64,000 nt of DNA from the NCBI RefSeq assembly GCF_029892565.1, contig NZ_JARXVH010000002.1, forward strand, positions 124,001 to 188,000, given 5' to 3'. The position numbers and the translations under genes were made by a program. The notes under the pieces were generated by a model. That model had not been told where the DNA came from. It was given only the letters and a program-made list of their open reading frames with translations, and did no database searches. The DNA is from Streptomyces pseudovenezuelae (lineage in GTDB: Bacteria > Actinomycetota > Actinomycetes > Streptomycetales > Streptomycetaceae). Positions 7,664 to 16,028 of the stretch are shown one piece after another; position 1 is the stretch's first letter; each line of letters starts with the position of its first letter.

Positions 7664-8629
7664 GTGACGGACACCTGGGAACGGGCCCGACGCGTACTGG
7701 AGGCGGCCGGTATCCCACCCGAACGGCTCGCCCGCCTCACCCCCCTGACCGGCGGCACCTACAACTCCGTCGAGGACCTCCGCCTCACCGACGGCGCCCG
7801 TTACATCCTGAAGGTCGCCCCGGACACCGAGGGCCTGCACCACGAACGCCGACTCCTCGTCTCGGAGGCGGAGTTCTACGAGGGGGCGGCGCACGCGGAC
7901 GTACCGGCCCCGCGCGTCGTGGCGGCCGGCGGACCGTGGCTGCTCATGACCGTCTGCCCCGGCCGGCCCTGGGGCGACTTTCTCCACGCGGACGAACAGG
8001 TGGACCTGCGCACGGAGTTGGGCCGCCTGGTGGCCCGTCTGCACCGTGTCACCGGACCGGGCTTCGGCTATCCGTCCGGCGCCCTCGGCCCGCTCGCCCC
8101 CGACTGGCGAGCGGCCTTCACCGGCATGCTCGACGCCGTCCTCGACGACGCACGCCGCTACCGGCCCCGACTGCCGCGCCCCGTCGACGAGATCGCCCGC
8201 ACGCTGCGGACCGCGTACGACGCGCTCGACGAGGTCACCGCCCCGAGCCTCGTCCACTTCGACCTGTGGCCGGGCAACATCCTGGTGGACCGCTCGACGC
8301 CCCGCGCGAGCATCGGCGGGCTGATCGACGGGGAGCGCATGTTGTGGGGCGACCCGCTCGCCGACTTCGTCTCCCTGGCGCTGCTGGGTGACATCAGGAA
8401 GGACGAGGCGTTCCTCGCGGGCTACCGGGAGGCGGGCGGCCGGGCCGAGTTCGACGTCCCGGCACTGCTGCGGCTCGCGCTCTACCGCGCCTACCTCTAC
8501 CTGATCATGCTCACCGAAGTGGTCCCGCGCGGCGGGGACACCGGACCCGACAGCTGGGTCCAGGATGCGGTCGCCCCAGAACTCATCGCGGCGCTGGACC
8601 ATATCGAAGAGCTCCGCACTACGTCCTGA
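7664..8629 (+). CDS. Aminoglycoside phosphotransferase / fructosamine-kinase-like protein
   Basis: A 321-aa APH-fold small-molecule kinase. It has a nucleotide-binding N-lobe (GGTYNSVEDLRL, RYILKVAP), the Brenner motif VHFDLWPGNILVD near residue 205 with catalytic Asp, and the metal-binding GLIDGERMLWGDPLADF. GTG 7664 follows GGGGAGAGG and starts 26 bp after the P450-reductase stop, so the two are probably one transcript. The substrate is unknown; a modified sugar, amine or hydroxylated lipid are possible but unsupported. An antibiotic-resistance role should not be assumed. Confidence 0.85.
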   Translation: MTDTWERARRVLEAAGIPPERLARLTPLTGGTYNSVEDLRLTDGARYILKVAPDTEGLHHERRLLVSEAEFYEGAAHADVPAPRVVAAGGPWLLMTVCPGRPWGDFLHADEQVDLRTELGRLVARLHRVTGPGFGYPSGALGPLAPDWRAAFTGMLDAVLDDARRYRPRLPRPVDEIARTLRTAYDALDEVTAPSLVHFDLWPGNILVDRSTPRASIGGLIDGERMLWGDPLADFVSLALLGDIRKDEAFLAGYREAGGRAEFDVPALLRLALYRAYLYLIMLTEVVPRGGDTGPDSWVQDAVAPELIAALDHIEELRTTS

Positions 8630-8737
8630 CTTCCCCCTTGTCTTACCTCACTACGTGAACTAAGGGTTGGTCGAAAGTCGCGCCGGGCCTGCTCCGAGGG
8701 GTATGTTGCAGGTCGAACCGGGTTAGAAGGGAGCCAC

Positions 8738-10027
8738 ATGGCGGGGCGCAACGGGCGAACGGTGCGGGACCTCAGGCGAGCCAACCGCACGGCCGTGCTC
8801 CAGCGGCTCTACTTCGACGGACCCCTCAGCCGCTTCGAACTCGGCCCGGCGACCGGACTCAGCTCCGGCTCGGTCAGCAATGTGGTCGCGGACCTGATCG
8901 CCGACGGACTGGTCGAGGAGGCCGGCAGCGTCGACTCCGACGGCGGCCGCCCCCGCACGCTGCTGCGGGTCGCCCCCGGCAGCGGCCACATGATCGGCGT
9001 CGACGTCGGCGAAACCCGGGTGCGCATCGAGCTGTTCGACCTCACCCTCACCGAACTCGCCCGTGCCGAACGCCCGTTGGCGAAGCAGCGCTACGAGGTC
9101 GAAGTGATCGTCGGCCACATCCGCGACGGCGTCGACGAGGTGCTCGCCGCCGCCGGCATCGACCCCGAGCAGCTCCTCGGCGTCGGTATCGGCGTCCCCG
9201 GCATCGTGGAACGCACCCCGGAGCGCGGGGCCGTCGTGCACGGGCAGACCATCGGCTGGGACGCGGTCCCGCTGGAGAGCCTGCTGCGCTCGACCTCCCA
9301 ACTCCCGGACGCCGTCCCGTACTTCATCGACAACGGCGCCAAGACCCTCGGCCAGGCCGAGATGTGGTTCGGCGGCGGACGCGGCGCGCGCAACGCGATC
9401 GTGGTCCTGTTCGGCTCCGGCGTCGGCGCCTGCCTGGTCACCCCCGAGGTGGAGCACGGCCGCGCGGTCGAGTGGGGGCATCTGACGGTACGGGTCAGGG
9501 GACGCCGGTGCCGGTGCGGCGCCCTCGGCTGCCTGGAGGCCTACGCGGGCGCGGAGTCCCTGCTCGACCGGTGGCGCGACGAGGGCGGCCGGCCCCCCGA
9601 GGGCACCGACGAGGAGACCGCGATGACCGCGATGCTCGCCGCCGCCTACCCGGCCGAGGGCACGGAGGCCGACCCGGTGGCGCTCGCCGTCCTGGAGGAG
9701 ACCGCCGAGTACCTGGGCGCGGGCCTGTCCGACCTGATCAACCTCTTCCAGCCCGAGCGCATCCTGATCGGCGGCTGGGCGGGTCTCCAGCTGGGCTCCC
9801 GCTTCCTGCCCGCCGTACGCCGGCACGCGATGTCGTACGCGCTGCGTTATCCGGCGGAGAAGGTGACCGTCGAGCTCGGCCTGCTGGGCCCGGACGCGGT
9901 CACCGTCGGTGCCGCGATCCTGCCGCTCGCGGACTTCTTCGCCCGCGGCGGCCGACGCGTCGAGCCGGAGCCCGAGGGTCCGGCGCCCGCCTGGCGCACG
10001 GCACTTGAGGAACGCGCTCCGCACTGA
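8738..10027 (+). CDS. ROK-family transcriptional regulator
   Basis: A 429-aa protein with a winged helix N-terminus (LSRFELGPATGLSSGSVSNVVADLIADGLVEE) and a ROK sugar-kinase-like domain from about residue 85 (MIGVDVGETRVR, GVGIGVPGIVE, FIDNGAKTLGQAEMW). The ROK zinc signature is complete: EWGHLTVRVRGRRCRCGALGCLEAYAG. Such proteins usually repress sugar-uptake genes and respond to sugars or sugar phosphates. No sugar transporter is adjacent, so its regulon is elsewhere or it acts on itself. Confidence 0.9.
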   Translation: MAGRNGRTVRDLRRANRTAVLQRLYFDGPLSRFELGPATGLSSGSVSNVVADLIADGLVEEAGSVDSDGGRPRTLLRVAPGSGHMIGVDVGETRVRIELFDLTLTELARAERPLAKQRYEVEVIVGHIRDGVDEVLAAAGIDPEQLLGVGIGVPGIVERTPERGAVVHGQTIGWDAVPLESLLRSTSQLPDAVPYFIDNGAKTLGQAEMWFGGGRGARNAIVVLFGSGVGACLVTPEVEHGRAVEWGHLTVRVRGRRCRCGALGCLEAYAGAESLLDRWRDEGGRPPEGTDEETAMTAMLAAAYPAEGTEADPVALAVLEETAEYLGAGLSDLINLFQPERILIGGWAGLQLGSRFLPAVRRHAMSYALRYPAEKVTVELGLLGPDAVTVGAAILPLADFFARGGRRVEPEPEGPAPAWRTALEERAPH

Positions 10028-10085
10028 GGTTTCGGCCGGCCGCCGGGCAGGTACCCGCGTCCCTCGACGACCGAAGGAGTGCACC

Positions 10086-10319
10086 GTGGCCGACGAACAC
10101 CACAAGGGTCCGGACGGCGGGCCCGTACCCCGGGATCTGCCCGACCAGCAGGCGCGCGAGGGCGAGGACCCCTGGGAGGCGGCCCCCGGCGCGGACGCCT
10201 GGGACGGCGCCGCCGAGGACGTCCCCGACACCGACGAGGCGGGCACGGGCCGGCAGGGCGCCGCGCGCCCCGCGACGGTCCATCCCGAACACCCGACACC
10301 GGACGAGTCCTCCGCCTGA
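10086..10319 (+). CDS. Small acidic hypothetical protein
   Basis: A 77-aa, highly acidic, Pro/Gly-rich and probably disordered protein (DPWEAAPGADAWDGAAEDVPDTDEAG). GTG 10086 is preceded by GAAGGAG with good spacing, which argues for real translation. It lies 58 bp after the ROK gene on the same strand and converges on the SDR gene. No family recognised. Confidence 0.5.
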   Translation: MADEHHKGPDGGPVPRDLPDQQAREGEDPWEAAPGADAWDGAAEDVPDTDEAGTGRQGAARPATVHPEHPTPDESSA

Positions 10320-10378
10320 GCCGACGCGGCGCATGACGGCGGAGGGCATCGATCCCTGTCGTCAGAACATGAACGTCG

Positions 10379-11341
10379 TCAGACGGCGAAGGCGTTCACG
10401 CCGGTCAGTTCCGCCGACAGATCCCACAGGCGGGCCGCCTGCTCGGGGTCCGTCGCCCAGGCCTTGACGCCGACCCGCTCGTCGTCCGCCGGGGCGGGCT
10501 CGGCGACGTCGCAGTCCTCCAGATAGACGCCGCCGAGGTCGTCCAGCTGGGGCGAGGTGGCCGCCCACACCTGGGTGGCCGCGCCCTGCTCCGGGGACTT
10601 GAAGCCCTCCGGCTTGAGCGGGTTGCCGTCGGCGTCGATCCAGCCGCGCTCCACCATCTCCTCCTTGGCCAGGTGCCGCTGGAGAGGCGTGAGGATGCCG
10701 CCCGGGTGGAGCGAGAAGGCGCGGACCCCGGCGTCACGGCCGAGGCGGTCGAGGTGGACGGCGAACAGGACGTTGGCGGTCTTGGCCTGGCCGTAGGCCT
10801 CCCACTTGTCGTAGCCGTGCGTCCACTGCACGTCGTCCCAGCGCATGCCGGCGGCGTGGTGGCCACGGGAGGAGACGGAGACGACGCGGGCGCCGCCCGG
10901 CTCTATCGCCGGCCACAGCCGGTTGACGAGGGCGTAGTGGCCGAGGTGGTTCGTCGCGAACTGGGCCTCCCAGCCCGGTCCGACGCGCGTCTGGGGGCAG
11001 GCCATGATCCCGGCGCTGCCGATGAGGATGTCGATCGTGCGGCCGGAGGCCAGGAAGCGCTCGGCGAAGCCCCGCACGCTCTCCTGGTCCCCGAGGTCCA
11101 GCTCGTCCACCTCGACGCCGTCGAGGCCCGCCAGCGCCTCCTCGGCGGTCGCCCGGCGGCGCGCGGGGACGACGACATGGGCGCCCGCGTCGGTGAGCGC
11201 GCGGGTGGTCTCCAGGCCGAGGCCCGAGTAGCCGCCGGTGACGATCGCGAGCTTTCCGGTCAGGTCGATGCCCTTGAGGACCTCGTCGGCGGTGCTGGTG
11301 GCGCCGAAACCGGATCCGATCCTGTGCTGTGCAGTGGTCAT
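10379..11341 (-). CDS. Short-chain dehydrogenase/reductase
   Basis: A 320-aa SDR resembling retinol/WW-domain oxidoreductases. It has the nucleotide-binding TGGYSGLGLETTRAL near residue 40, NNAG-equivalent IGSAGIMA, catalytic Ser in VVSVSSRGHH and YGQAKTANVLF (YxxxK). ATG 11341 is favoured because a MerR-like promoter ends seven bases before it, giving a leaderless mRNA; the longer frame upstream runs through that promoter. Physiological substrate unknown. Confidence 0.9.
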   Translation of the reverse strand: MTTAQHRIGSGFGATSTADEVLKGIDLTGKLAIVTGGYSGLGLETTRALTDAGAHVVVPARRRATAEEALAGLDGVEVDELDLGDQESVRGFAERFLASGRTIDILIGSAGIMACPQTRVGPGWEAQFATNHLGHYALVNRLWPAIEPGGARVVSVSSRGHHAAGMRWDDVQWTHGYDKWEAYGQAKTANVLFAVHLDRLGRDAGVRAFSLHPGGILTPLQRHLAKEEMVERGWIDADGNPLKPEGFKSPEQGAATQVWAATSPQLDDLGGVYLEDCDVAEPAPADDERVGVKAWATDPEQAARLWDLSAELTGVNAFAV

Positions 11342-11348
11342 GTCCGAA

Positions 11349-11379
11349 ACGCTACGGATTGGAGTGCTCTCGAAGTCAA
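11349..11379 (-). promoter_or_regulatory. MerR-type promoter of the SDR gene
   Basis: On the minus strand TTGACT and TAGCGT are separated by 19 bp. The long spacer holds an imperfect palindrome, TTCGAG-N4-CTCCAA, at 11359-11374. A long spacer carrying a palindrome is typical of MerR-family activation, as for AdhR-like regulators. The -10 box ends seven bases before the ATG. No merR gene is in the window. Confidence 0.6.
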
Positions 11380-11415
11380 GCGGAACCGGCGCGACCGCCC
11401 CCCGGACATGGGGAA

Positions 11416-11448
11416 GCCCCGACCGGACGGGGGAATCACGGTCGGGGC
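11416..11448 (-). terminator. Hairpin after the PHP-domain gene
   Basis: Perfect 10-bp stem GCCCCGACCG / CGGTCGGGGC with a 13-nt loop, between the PHP gene stop and the SDR promoter. No T-run follows, as is common in Streptomyces. Confidence 0.65.
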
Positions 11449-11635
11449 GGCCAAAGGGTGGGCACGGATGGCGGTCGCCTCTCGGCGAAAGGCTCCACAG
11501 GGCTTCAGCCGAACGATCGTCCCTGTGGGCAAAAGGTGAGGCCCGGGGACACTGTCCCATCCGCACCCACGTGTTGTTCAACGGGCAACCTCCCCGTGGT
11601 GTTCCTGGCCGCGTCCGGATTCGGGGTGACGTGTG

Positions 11636-12658
11636 TCACCGCTCTCGGCTCCAGGTCAGCAGCGCCTCGGCCGACCACGTGTTCACCACCCGTTCGGCGG
11701 CCACCGCGCACTCCTCCGCCCGTGCGCAGCCGAGGATCTGCCAGTCCAGCTGGCCGGGCGCGTGGGCGTCGGTGTCGACCGAGAAGAGCACTCCGGCGTC
11801 GACGGCCTGCCGCAGCAGTCGCCGCGGCGGATCCAGCCGCTCCGGACGGCTGTTGATCTCCACGGCCGTACCCGACTCGGCACACGCGGCGAACACCTCG
11901 TCCGCGTCGAACTCCGACTCCGGACGGGCGGAACCCCCGTTCCGCCCGATGAGCAACCGCCCCGTGCAGTGCCCGAGGATGTCCGCGTGCGGATTGCGTA
12001 CGGCGGCCACCATGCGGCGGGTCATCGAGCGGGCGTCCATGCGCAGCTTGGAGTGCACCGAGACCACGACTACGTCGAGGCGCTCCAGCAGCTCAGGTTC
12101 CTGGTCCAGGGAGCCGTCGTCGAGGATGTCGCACTCGATCCCGGTGAGCAGCCGGAAGGGCGCCCAGGAGACGTTGAGCTCCGCCACCACGTCCAACTGC
12201 TCGCGCAGCCGCTCGGGCGACAGGCCGTTGGCCACGGTCAGCCGGGGGGAGTGGTCGGTGAGCACCGCCCAGTCGTGCCCGAGGCGGGCCGCCGTGCGGC
12301 CCATCTCCTCGATCGGGCTGCCGCCGTCGGACCAGTCGGAGTGCAGATGACAGTCCCCGCGCAGCAGCTCTCGCAGCCGCTCCCCGCCACGGGGACGGGG
12401 TTCGGGCTCGGCCTGCTCCAGCTTCGCCAGGTACTCCGGCACCTGCCCGGCGAGCGCTTCGCGCACCACCTGGGCCGTCTTGGGGCCGATGCCCTTGAGG
12501 GACTCCAGCGTCCCGGCGGCCGCCCGCTCGCGGATCTCGTCCTCGGGCAGGTCCGCCAGCACCCGGGCGGCGCCGCGGAAGGCGCGGACGCGGTACGTCG
12601 GCGCCAGGGACCGCTCCAGCAGGAAAGAGATCCGGTCCAGTGCGTCCAGGGGATCCAC
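11636..12658 (-). CDS. PHP-domain phosphoesterase, PolX-like without polymerase domain
   Basis: A 340-aa protein. Residues 1-80 are a helix-hairpin-helix DNA-binding region (LESLKGIGPKTAQVVREAL). A PHP domain follows, with metal ligands visible in GDCHLHSDWSDG, VLTDHS, GIECDI, VSVHSK, HADILGHCTGR and VDTDAHAPGQ. The PHP part resembles the C-terminal exonuclease/phosphoesterase half of PolX-type polymerases, but no polymerase palm lies between HhH and PHP. Likely a DNA-repair-associated or nucleotide phosphoesterase. Confidence 0.85.
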   Translation of the reverse strand: MDPLDALDRISFLLERSLAPTYRVRAFRGAARVLADLPEDEIRERAAAGTLESLKGIGPKTAQVVREALAGQVPEYLAKLEQAEPEPRPRGGERLRELLRGDCHLHSDWSDGGSPIEEMGRTAARLGHDWAVLTDHSPRLTVANGLSPERLREQLDVVAELNVSWAPFRLLTGIECDILDDGSLDQEPELLERLDVVVVSVHSKLRMDARSMTRRMVAAVRNPHADILGHCTGRLLIGRNGGSARPESEFDADEVFAACAESGTAVEINSRPERLDPPRRLLRQAVDAGVLFSVDTDAHAPGQLDWQILGCARAEECAVAAERVVNTWSAEALLTWSRER

Positions 12659-12725
12659 GGCGGCCTCCTAGGGGGATGAATCGGCAGATTCGCGACTCCG
12701 GAATGAGCTATCTACGCTCTATTTC

Positions 12726-12962
12726 ATGACCGAAATCGCGAGCCCGCACATCTCCCACCCGCGGATCCTGGTTCTCGGGGTGCAGCCGGGCACACCGCCG
12801 TTCCGGATCGTGGAGATCGACGGTCTGGTGGTCGGCGAGGCGAAAGCCGTCACCGACGTGCTGGAGGTCGCCGCCGTCTTCGGCATCACGGTCCATGACA
12901 TGGACGATCCGGAGGTGGTGCGGTGGGTCGGCGGCGACAAGTTCACCTGGCGGCTGCGCTAG
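12726..12962 (+). CDS. Conserved small hypothetical protein
   Basis: A 78-aa protein (HPRILVLGVQPGTPPFRIVEIDGLVVGEAKAVTDVL, VVRWVGGDKFTWRLR). No signal peptide or membrane helix. A TACGCT element ends seven bases before the ATG, so the mRNA may be leaderless; no ribosome site is seen. A strong hairpin follows its stop. I recall similar short proteins in Streptomyces genomes but no function. Confidence 0.65.
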   Translation: MTEIASPHISHPRILVLGVQPGTPPFRIVEIDGLVVGEAKAVTDVLEVAAVFGITVHDMDDPEVVRWVGGDKFTWRLR

Positions 12963-12992
12963 CCAGGGCCTGACCGCCGGATCAGGCCCTGG
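12963..12992. terminator. Bidirectional hairpin between 78-aa gene and GH16 gene
   Basis: Perfect 11-bp stem CCAGGGCCTGA / TCAGGCCCTGG with an 8-nt loop, directly after one stop and 16 bp from the converging gene's stop. Confidence 0.85.
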
Positions 12993-13007
12993 GTCGTCGG
13001 CTTCGGG

Positions 13008-14270
13008 TCAGCCGACCGTCCACTTCTGGTTTGCGGCGCCCGAGCAGGTCCAGATCTGCAGCCGGGTGCCGTTGGCGGAGTTGTTGCCGGTCACGTCCAG
13101 GCACTTGTTGGCCTGTGGATTGACGATGTCGTTGGCCGAGCTGACGGCCCACTTCTGGGCGGCGGAGCCGTTGCAGTCGTAGAGCTGGGTCGTGGTGCCG
13201 TCGGCGGTGGCGCCGCCGGTCACGTCCAGGCACTTGCCGAGCGCGCGGATCGTGCCGTCGGAGCCCACCGTCCACTGCTGGGCGGCGGATCCGTTGCAGT
13301 CGTAGAGCTGTACGGCGGTGCCGTTGGCGGAGCTCGCCCCGGCGACGTCCGCGCACTTGCCGGCCAGGCCCCTGATCGCCCCGCCGCCGGAGGGCGTGTC
13401 ACTCGTGGTCACCGAGACCGAGTCCACCACCAGCTGGGCCGGGAAGGCCGTGGAGCTGTTGGGGTCGCCGGGCCAGTAGCCGCCGACCGCGAGGTTGAGG
13501 ATCAGGAAGAACGGCTTGTTGAACGCCCAGGTGTTGCCGCCCACGTCGGCGGGCGTGCGCGTCTGGTAGACGACGCCGTCGACCGACCACTTGATCGAGT
13601 TGGGCGCCCAGTCCACGGCGAAGGTGTGGAAGGCGTCCGCGAAGGCCTGGCCGTTCGACAGGGTGTAGCCGGCGCCTATGCCGGCCGAGCCGGAGTAGCC
13701 GGGGCCGTGGATGGTGCCGTGGACCGTGGAGGGCTCGAAGCCGACGTTCTCCATGACGTCGATCTCACCCGAGTTGGGCCAGCCGACCGAGCCGATGTCG
13801 GTGCCGAGCATCCAGAACGCGGGCCACATGCCCTGCCCGCGCGGGATCTTCATCCGGGACTCGACATGCCCGTACTGCGCGCTGAACTTCCCGGAGGTGT
13901 TCATCCGGGCCGAGGTGTACTGACAAGTCCCGTACCAACACTGGTAGTTGGCCGGGTTCTCCTTCTTGGCCGTGATCACCAGGTGGCCCTGGCCGTCCAG
14001 GGCCGCGTTGTTGGCGCCGGACGTGTAGTACTGGCGCTCGTGGTTGTTGACGTTGTCGCCGGTCTCCAGCGACCACCTGGAGGAGTTGACGGCGCTGCCG
14101 GCGGCACCGTCGAAGGTGTCGGAGAACACCGTCGCGGCGGCGGAGACGTCCGAGGCTGAGGCGGAGACATCCGATGGATCCGCGTGCGCCGCGCCGGTCG
14201 CGGCGGACGCGACCAGCACGGCGGACAAGGCGGCGAACAGGCATCTGCGGAGCAGGCGTGGGGAGGCCAC
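13008..14270 (-). CDS. Secreted GH16 beta-glucanase with CBM13 lectin domain
   Basis: A 420-aa exported enzyme. A Sec/Tat-like signal peptide (RRCLFAALSAVLVASAATGAAHA) is followed by a GH16 domain with the catalytic EIDVMENVG (both glutamates and the central Asp present) and substrate-binding GMWPAFWMLG. The C-terminal ~125 residues are a ricin-B/CBM13 trefoil with three repeats (KCADVAG, KCLDVTGG, KCLDVTGN and Q-x-W ends). GTG 14270 with GGAAGGAC upstream is chosen; the longer frame has no signal peptide at its start. It likely hydrolyses beta-1,3-(1,4)-glucans outside the cell. Confidence 0.93.
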   Translation of the reverse strand: MASPRLLRRCLFAALSAVLVASAATGAAHADPSDVSASASDVSAAATVFSDTFDGAAGSAVNSSRWSLETGDNVNNHERQYYTSGANNAALDGQGHLVITAKKENPANYQCWYGTCQYTSARMNTSGKFSAQYGHVESRMKIPRGQGMWPAFWMLGTDIGSVGWPNSGEIDVMENVGFEPSTVHGTIHGPGYSGSAGIGAGYTLSNGQAFADAFHTFAVDWAPNSIKWSVDGVVYQTRTPADVGGNTWAFNKPFFLILNLAVGGYWPGDPNSSTAFPAQLVVDSVSVTTSDTPSGGGAIRGLAGKCADVAGASSANGTAVQLYDCNGSAAQQWTVGSDGTIRALGKCLDVTGGATADGTTTQLYDCNGSAAQKWAVSSANDIVNPQANKCLDVTGNNSANGTRLQIWTCSGAANQKWTVG

Positions 14271-14345
14271 GTCTCTGTCCTTCCGTACGGCGGCCGAGCA
14301 CAGAGGTGAGCCGACCGAGTGGGGGGGTGAAGGCTTCGCCTGTTG

Positions 14346-14392
14346 ATTTAAGGAGTGAGATAAGGGGGAGTCAATACTTTGGTACGGACCAA
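14346..14392 (-). promoter_or_regulatory. Promoter and dre-like operator of the GH16 gene
   Basis: Minus-strand TTGACT (14369-14374) and TTAAAT (14346-14351) are 17 bp apart, placing the transcript start ~70 nt before the GTG. Immediately upstream is the palindrome TTGGT-N4-ACCAA (14379-14392). Its TGGT-N4-ACCA core matches the spacing of DasR/HutC-type GntR operators, so control by amino-sugar or glucan breakdown products is plausible. Confidence 0.6.
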
Positions 14393-14448
14393 TTGTTGAC
14401 AATCAAGAACCCGGACGGCCGGATTCCGTTCCCCCGCACGTCGGAGGG

Positions 14449-15063
14449 CTAGGCCCCCTTCGACTCCTTCGCCGACTTCTCCTTCTCCGCCCTCCGCTGG
14501 GCCGACCTCACCTTGCGCGGCTGGCGCCTGCGCGCGTGCACGACCCGGCCCATCCGCCGGCCCAGCAGGAGGTAACCGATCAGCGCGCCACTGGTGTTGA
14601 GGATGACGTCGTCGATGTCGAAGGCGCGGCCGGTGATGAGCGCGCCCTGGGCGAACTCCACCAGCAGCATGACGACGGCCGTCAGCAGGAGCACGCGCAG
14701 TAGCCCGCGGGCCTTCGGGGCCAGGACGGGGATGAGGACGCCGAACGGGATGCCGAGCACGACGTTGCCGCCGATCTGCTTGACGGCGTCCCGCAGGGCG
14801 GGTTGGTCGAGATAGGCCTTCAGCGAGCGGCCCGGATGGAGGTTGGTGTGCACGAGAGCCGTCGACGCGGGCGACGGCTCCAGTGTCAGCCGGGCCAGCA
14901 CCACGGCGAACGCCACCATGAACCCGAAGGCGCACAGCATCGCCAGGAGGCGGATCGGGAAGGGCACGACATGCCGTTCGACGGTGGCCGGCTGCTCCTC
15001 GCCCTCAGTCTTGGCGGAACGCAGACGCCAGCCGGCGCGCGGTCGTACGACTGTCCGGGCCAT
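14449..15063 (-). CDS. VanZ-like family membrane protein
   Basis: A 204-aa protein with about four hydrophobic segments (IRLLAMLCAFGFMVAFAVVLARL; NVVLGIPFGVLIPVLA; LLRVLLLTAVVMLLVEFAQGAL; FDIDDVILNTSGALIGYLLL). FAQGALITGRAFDIDDVILNTSGALIGY is the VanZ signature region. The C-terminus is very basic and rich in Lys/Arg/Glu. VanZ-like proteins are linked to glycopeptide tolerance in enterococci but are mostly uncharacterised in actinomycetes. No van genes are nearby. Confidence 0.85.
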   Translation of the reverse strand: MARTVVRPRAGWRLRSAKTEGEEQPATVERHVVPFPIRLLAMLCAFGFMVAFAVVLARLTLEPSPASTALVHTNLHPGRSLKAYLDQPALRDAVKQIGGNVVLGIPFGVLIPVLAPKARGLLRVLLLTAVVMLLVEFAQGALITGRAFDIDDVILNTSGALIGYLLLGRRMGRVVHARRRQPRKVRSAQRRAEKEKSAKESKGA

Positions 15064-15155
15064 TCAGTCCTCCGGTCTTCAACACTCTGATGTGGAAGGG
15101 CGGTTACCCGCGAACCCTCCGAGGATGCCGTGCGCCCGCCCCGATCCGGAGAGGA

Positions 15156-15818
15156 TCAGGATGCGAAGGTGACGTGCACCACCTTGAAGCCGAGGGAGTG
15201 CAGCAGACCCTCGAGCATGTCGGTGGTGTTGGTCTCGGCGCGCTTGGTCAGGCCGCTGTCCTTGGCCGCGTCGCCGATGTGCTTGACCGCGAGTTTCTGC
15301 ACGGCCTGTTCACTGTTGGGGTTGTCCGAGAAGAAATCGCCGAGTCGGTCCAGGAGCCCGCGCTGCTTGGACACGGCGTAGGAGCGGTCCGGGTTCAGGG
15401 CGGGCTTGCCCAGGGCCGCGTGCGGCAGGTTGAGCGTGGCGGACGTGCGGTCCTTGTTGACCGTCACGTCGTCCTTGCCGACCTTGCCGAGGTCGACATA
15501 GGCCTCGACGGTGCCCGCGCCCACGTACAGGACGCGGGAGCCGCGGATCGCGTCGGGCAGGTACTTGGTGTCCTTCTCCAGGTCCACGACGACCTGGAAG
15601 TTGCCGGACGCGGCGTCGTAGCGGCTCATGTCCTGAATGGACTGCAGCAGGGTGGGTCCCGAGCGGTCGGTCGTCTCCGTACCGAACAGGTCCTTCAGAC
15701 CGGGGATCACACTCAGCGTGACCCCGATGAAGAACACCGCGAGCACCAGTACTACGGCGCACACCGCTTTGACCCAGCCCGGCATCCGCCGGGACACGCG
15801 CCTGATGGGAGTCGTCAT
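15156..15818 (-). CDS. DUF4230 family membrane-anchored protein
   Basis: A 220-aa protein with a single N-terminal transmembrane helix (GWVKAVCAVVLVLAVFFIGVTLSVI). The DUF4230-like outside domain has TLLQSIQDMSRYDAASGNFQVVVDLEKD, YVGAGTVEAYVDLGKV and LLHSLGFKVVHVTF. ATG 15818 is preceded by GGAAGGAGGG. The family has no established function. It lies 92 bp upstream of the vanZ-like gene on the same strand, so cotranscription is possible. Confidence 0.8.
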   Translation of the reverse strand: MTTPIRRVSRRMPGWVKAVCAVVLVLAVFFIGVTLSVIPGLKDLFGTETTDRSGPTLLQSIQDMSRYDAASGNFQVVVDLEKDTKYLPDAIRGSRVLYVGAGTVEAYVDLGKVGKDDVTVNKDRTSATLNLPHAALGKPALNPDRSYAVSKQRGLLDRLGDFFSDNPNSEQAVQKLAVKHIGDAAKDSGLTKRAETNTTDMLEGLLHSLGFKVVHVTFAS

Positions 15819-16028
15819 GGTGACGGCCCTCCTTCCTAGTGACCGGATGCCCCCCAAAAGCCTTGTCAGACCGCCCTGTTGCCGTATCGGGACACGCGCC
15901 TGGGGCACGTGGGGGCGCACCGGCGGACGCACCCCTCCCTACCTGCGCGTCGGCGGCGTGCGGCGGCCCGTTCTCCGTGGTCAGTAGCATGAGGCCGACC
16001 CCCGGATTGATCATGCGAGGAGCGGACC

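Noticed and set aside
7664..8629. APH-like kinase as an antibiotic resistance gene
   Set aside because: Shares only the fold and motifs; operon context with a P450 and the fructosamine-kinase-like pattern give no support for aminoglycoside modification.
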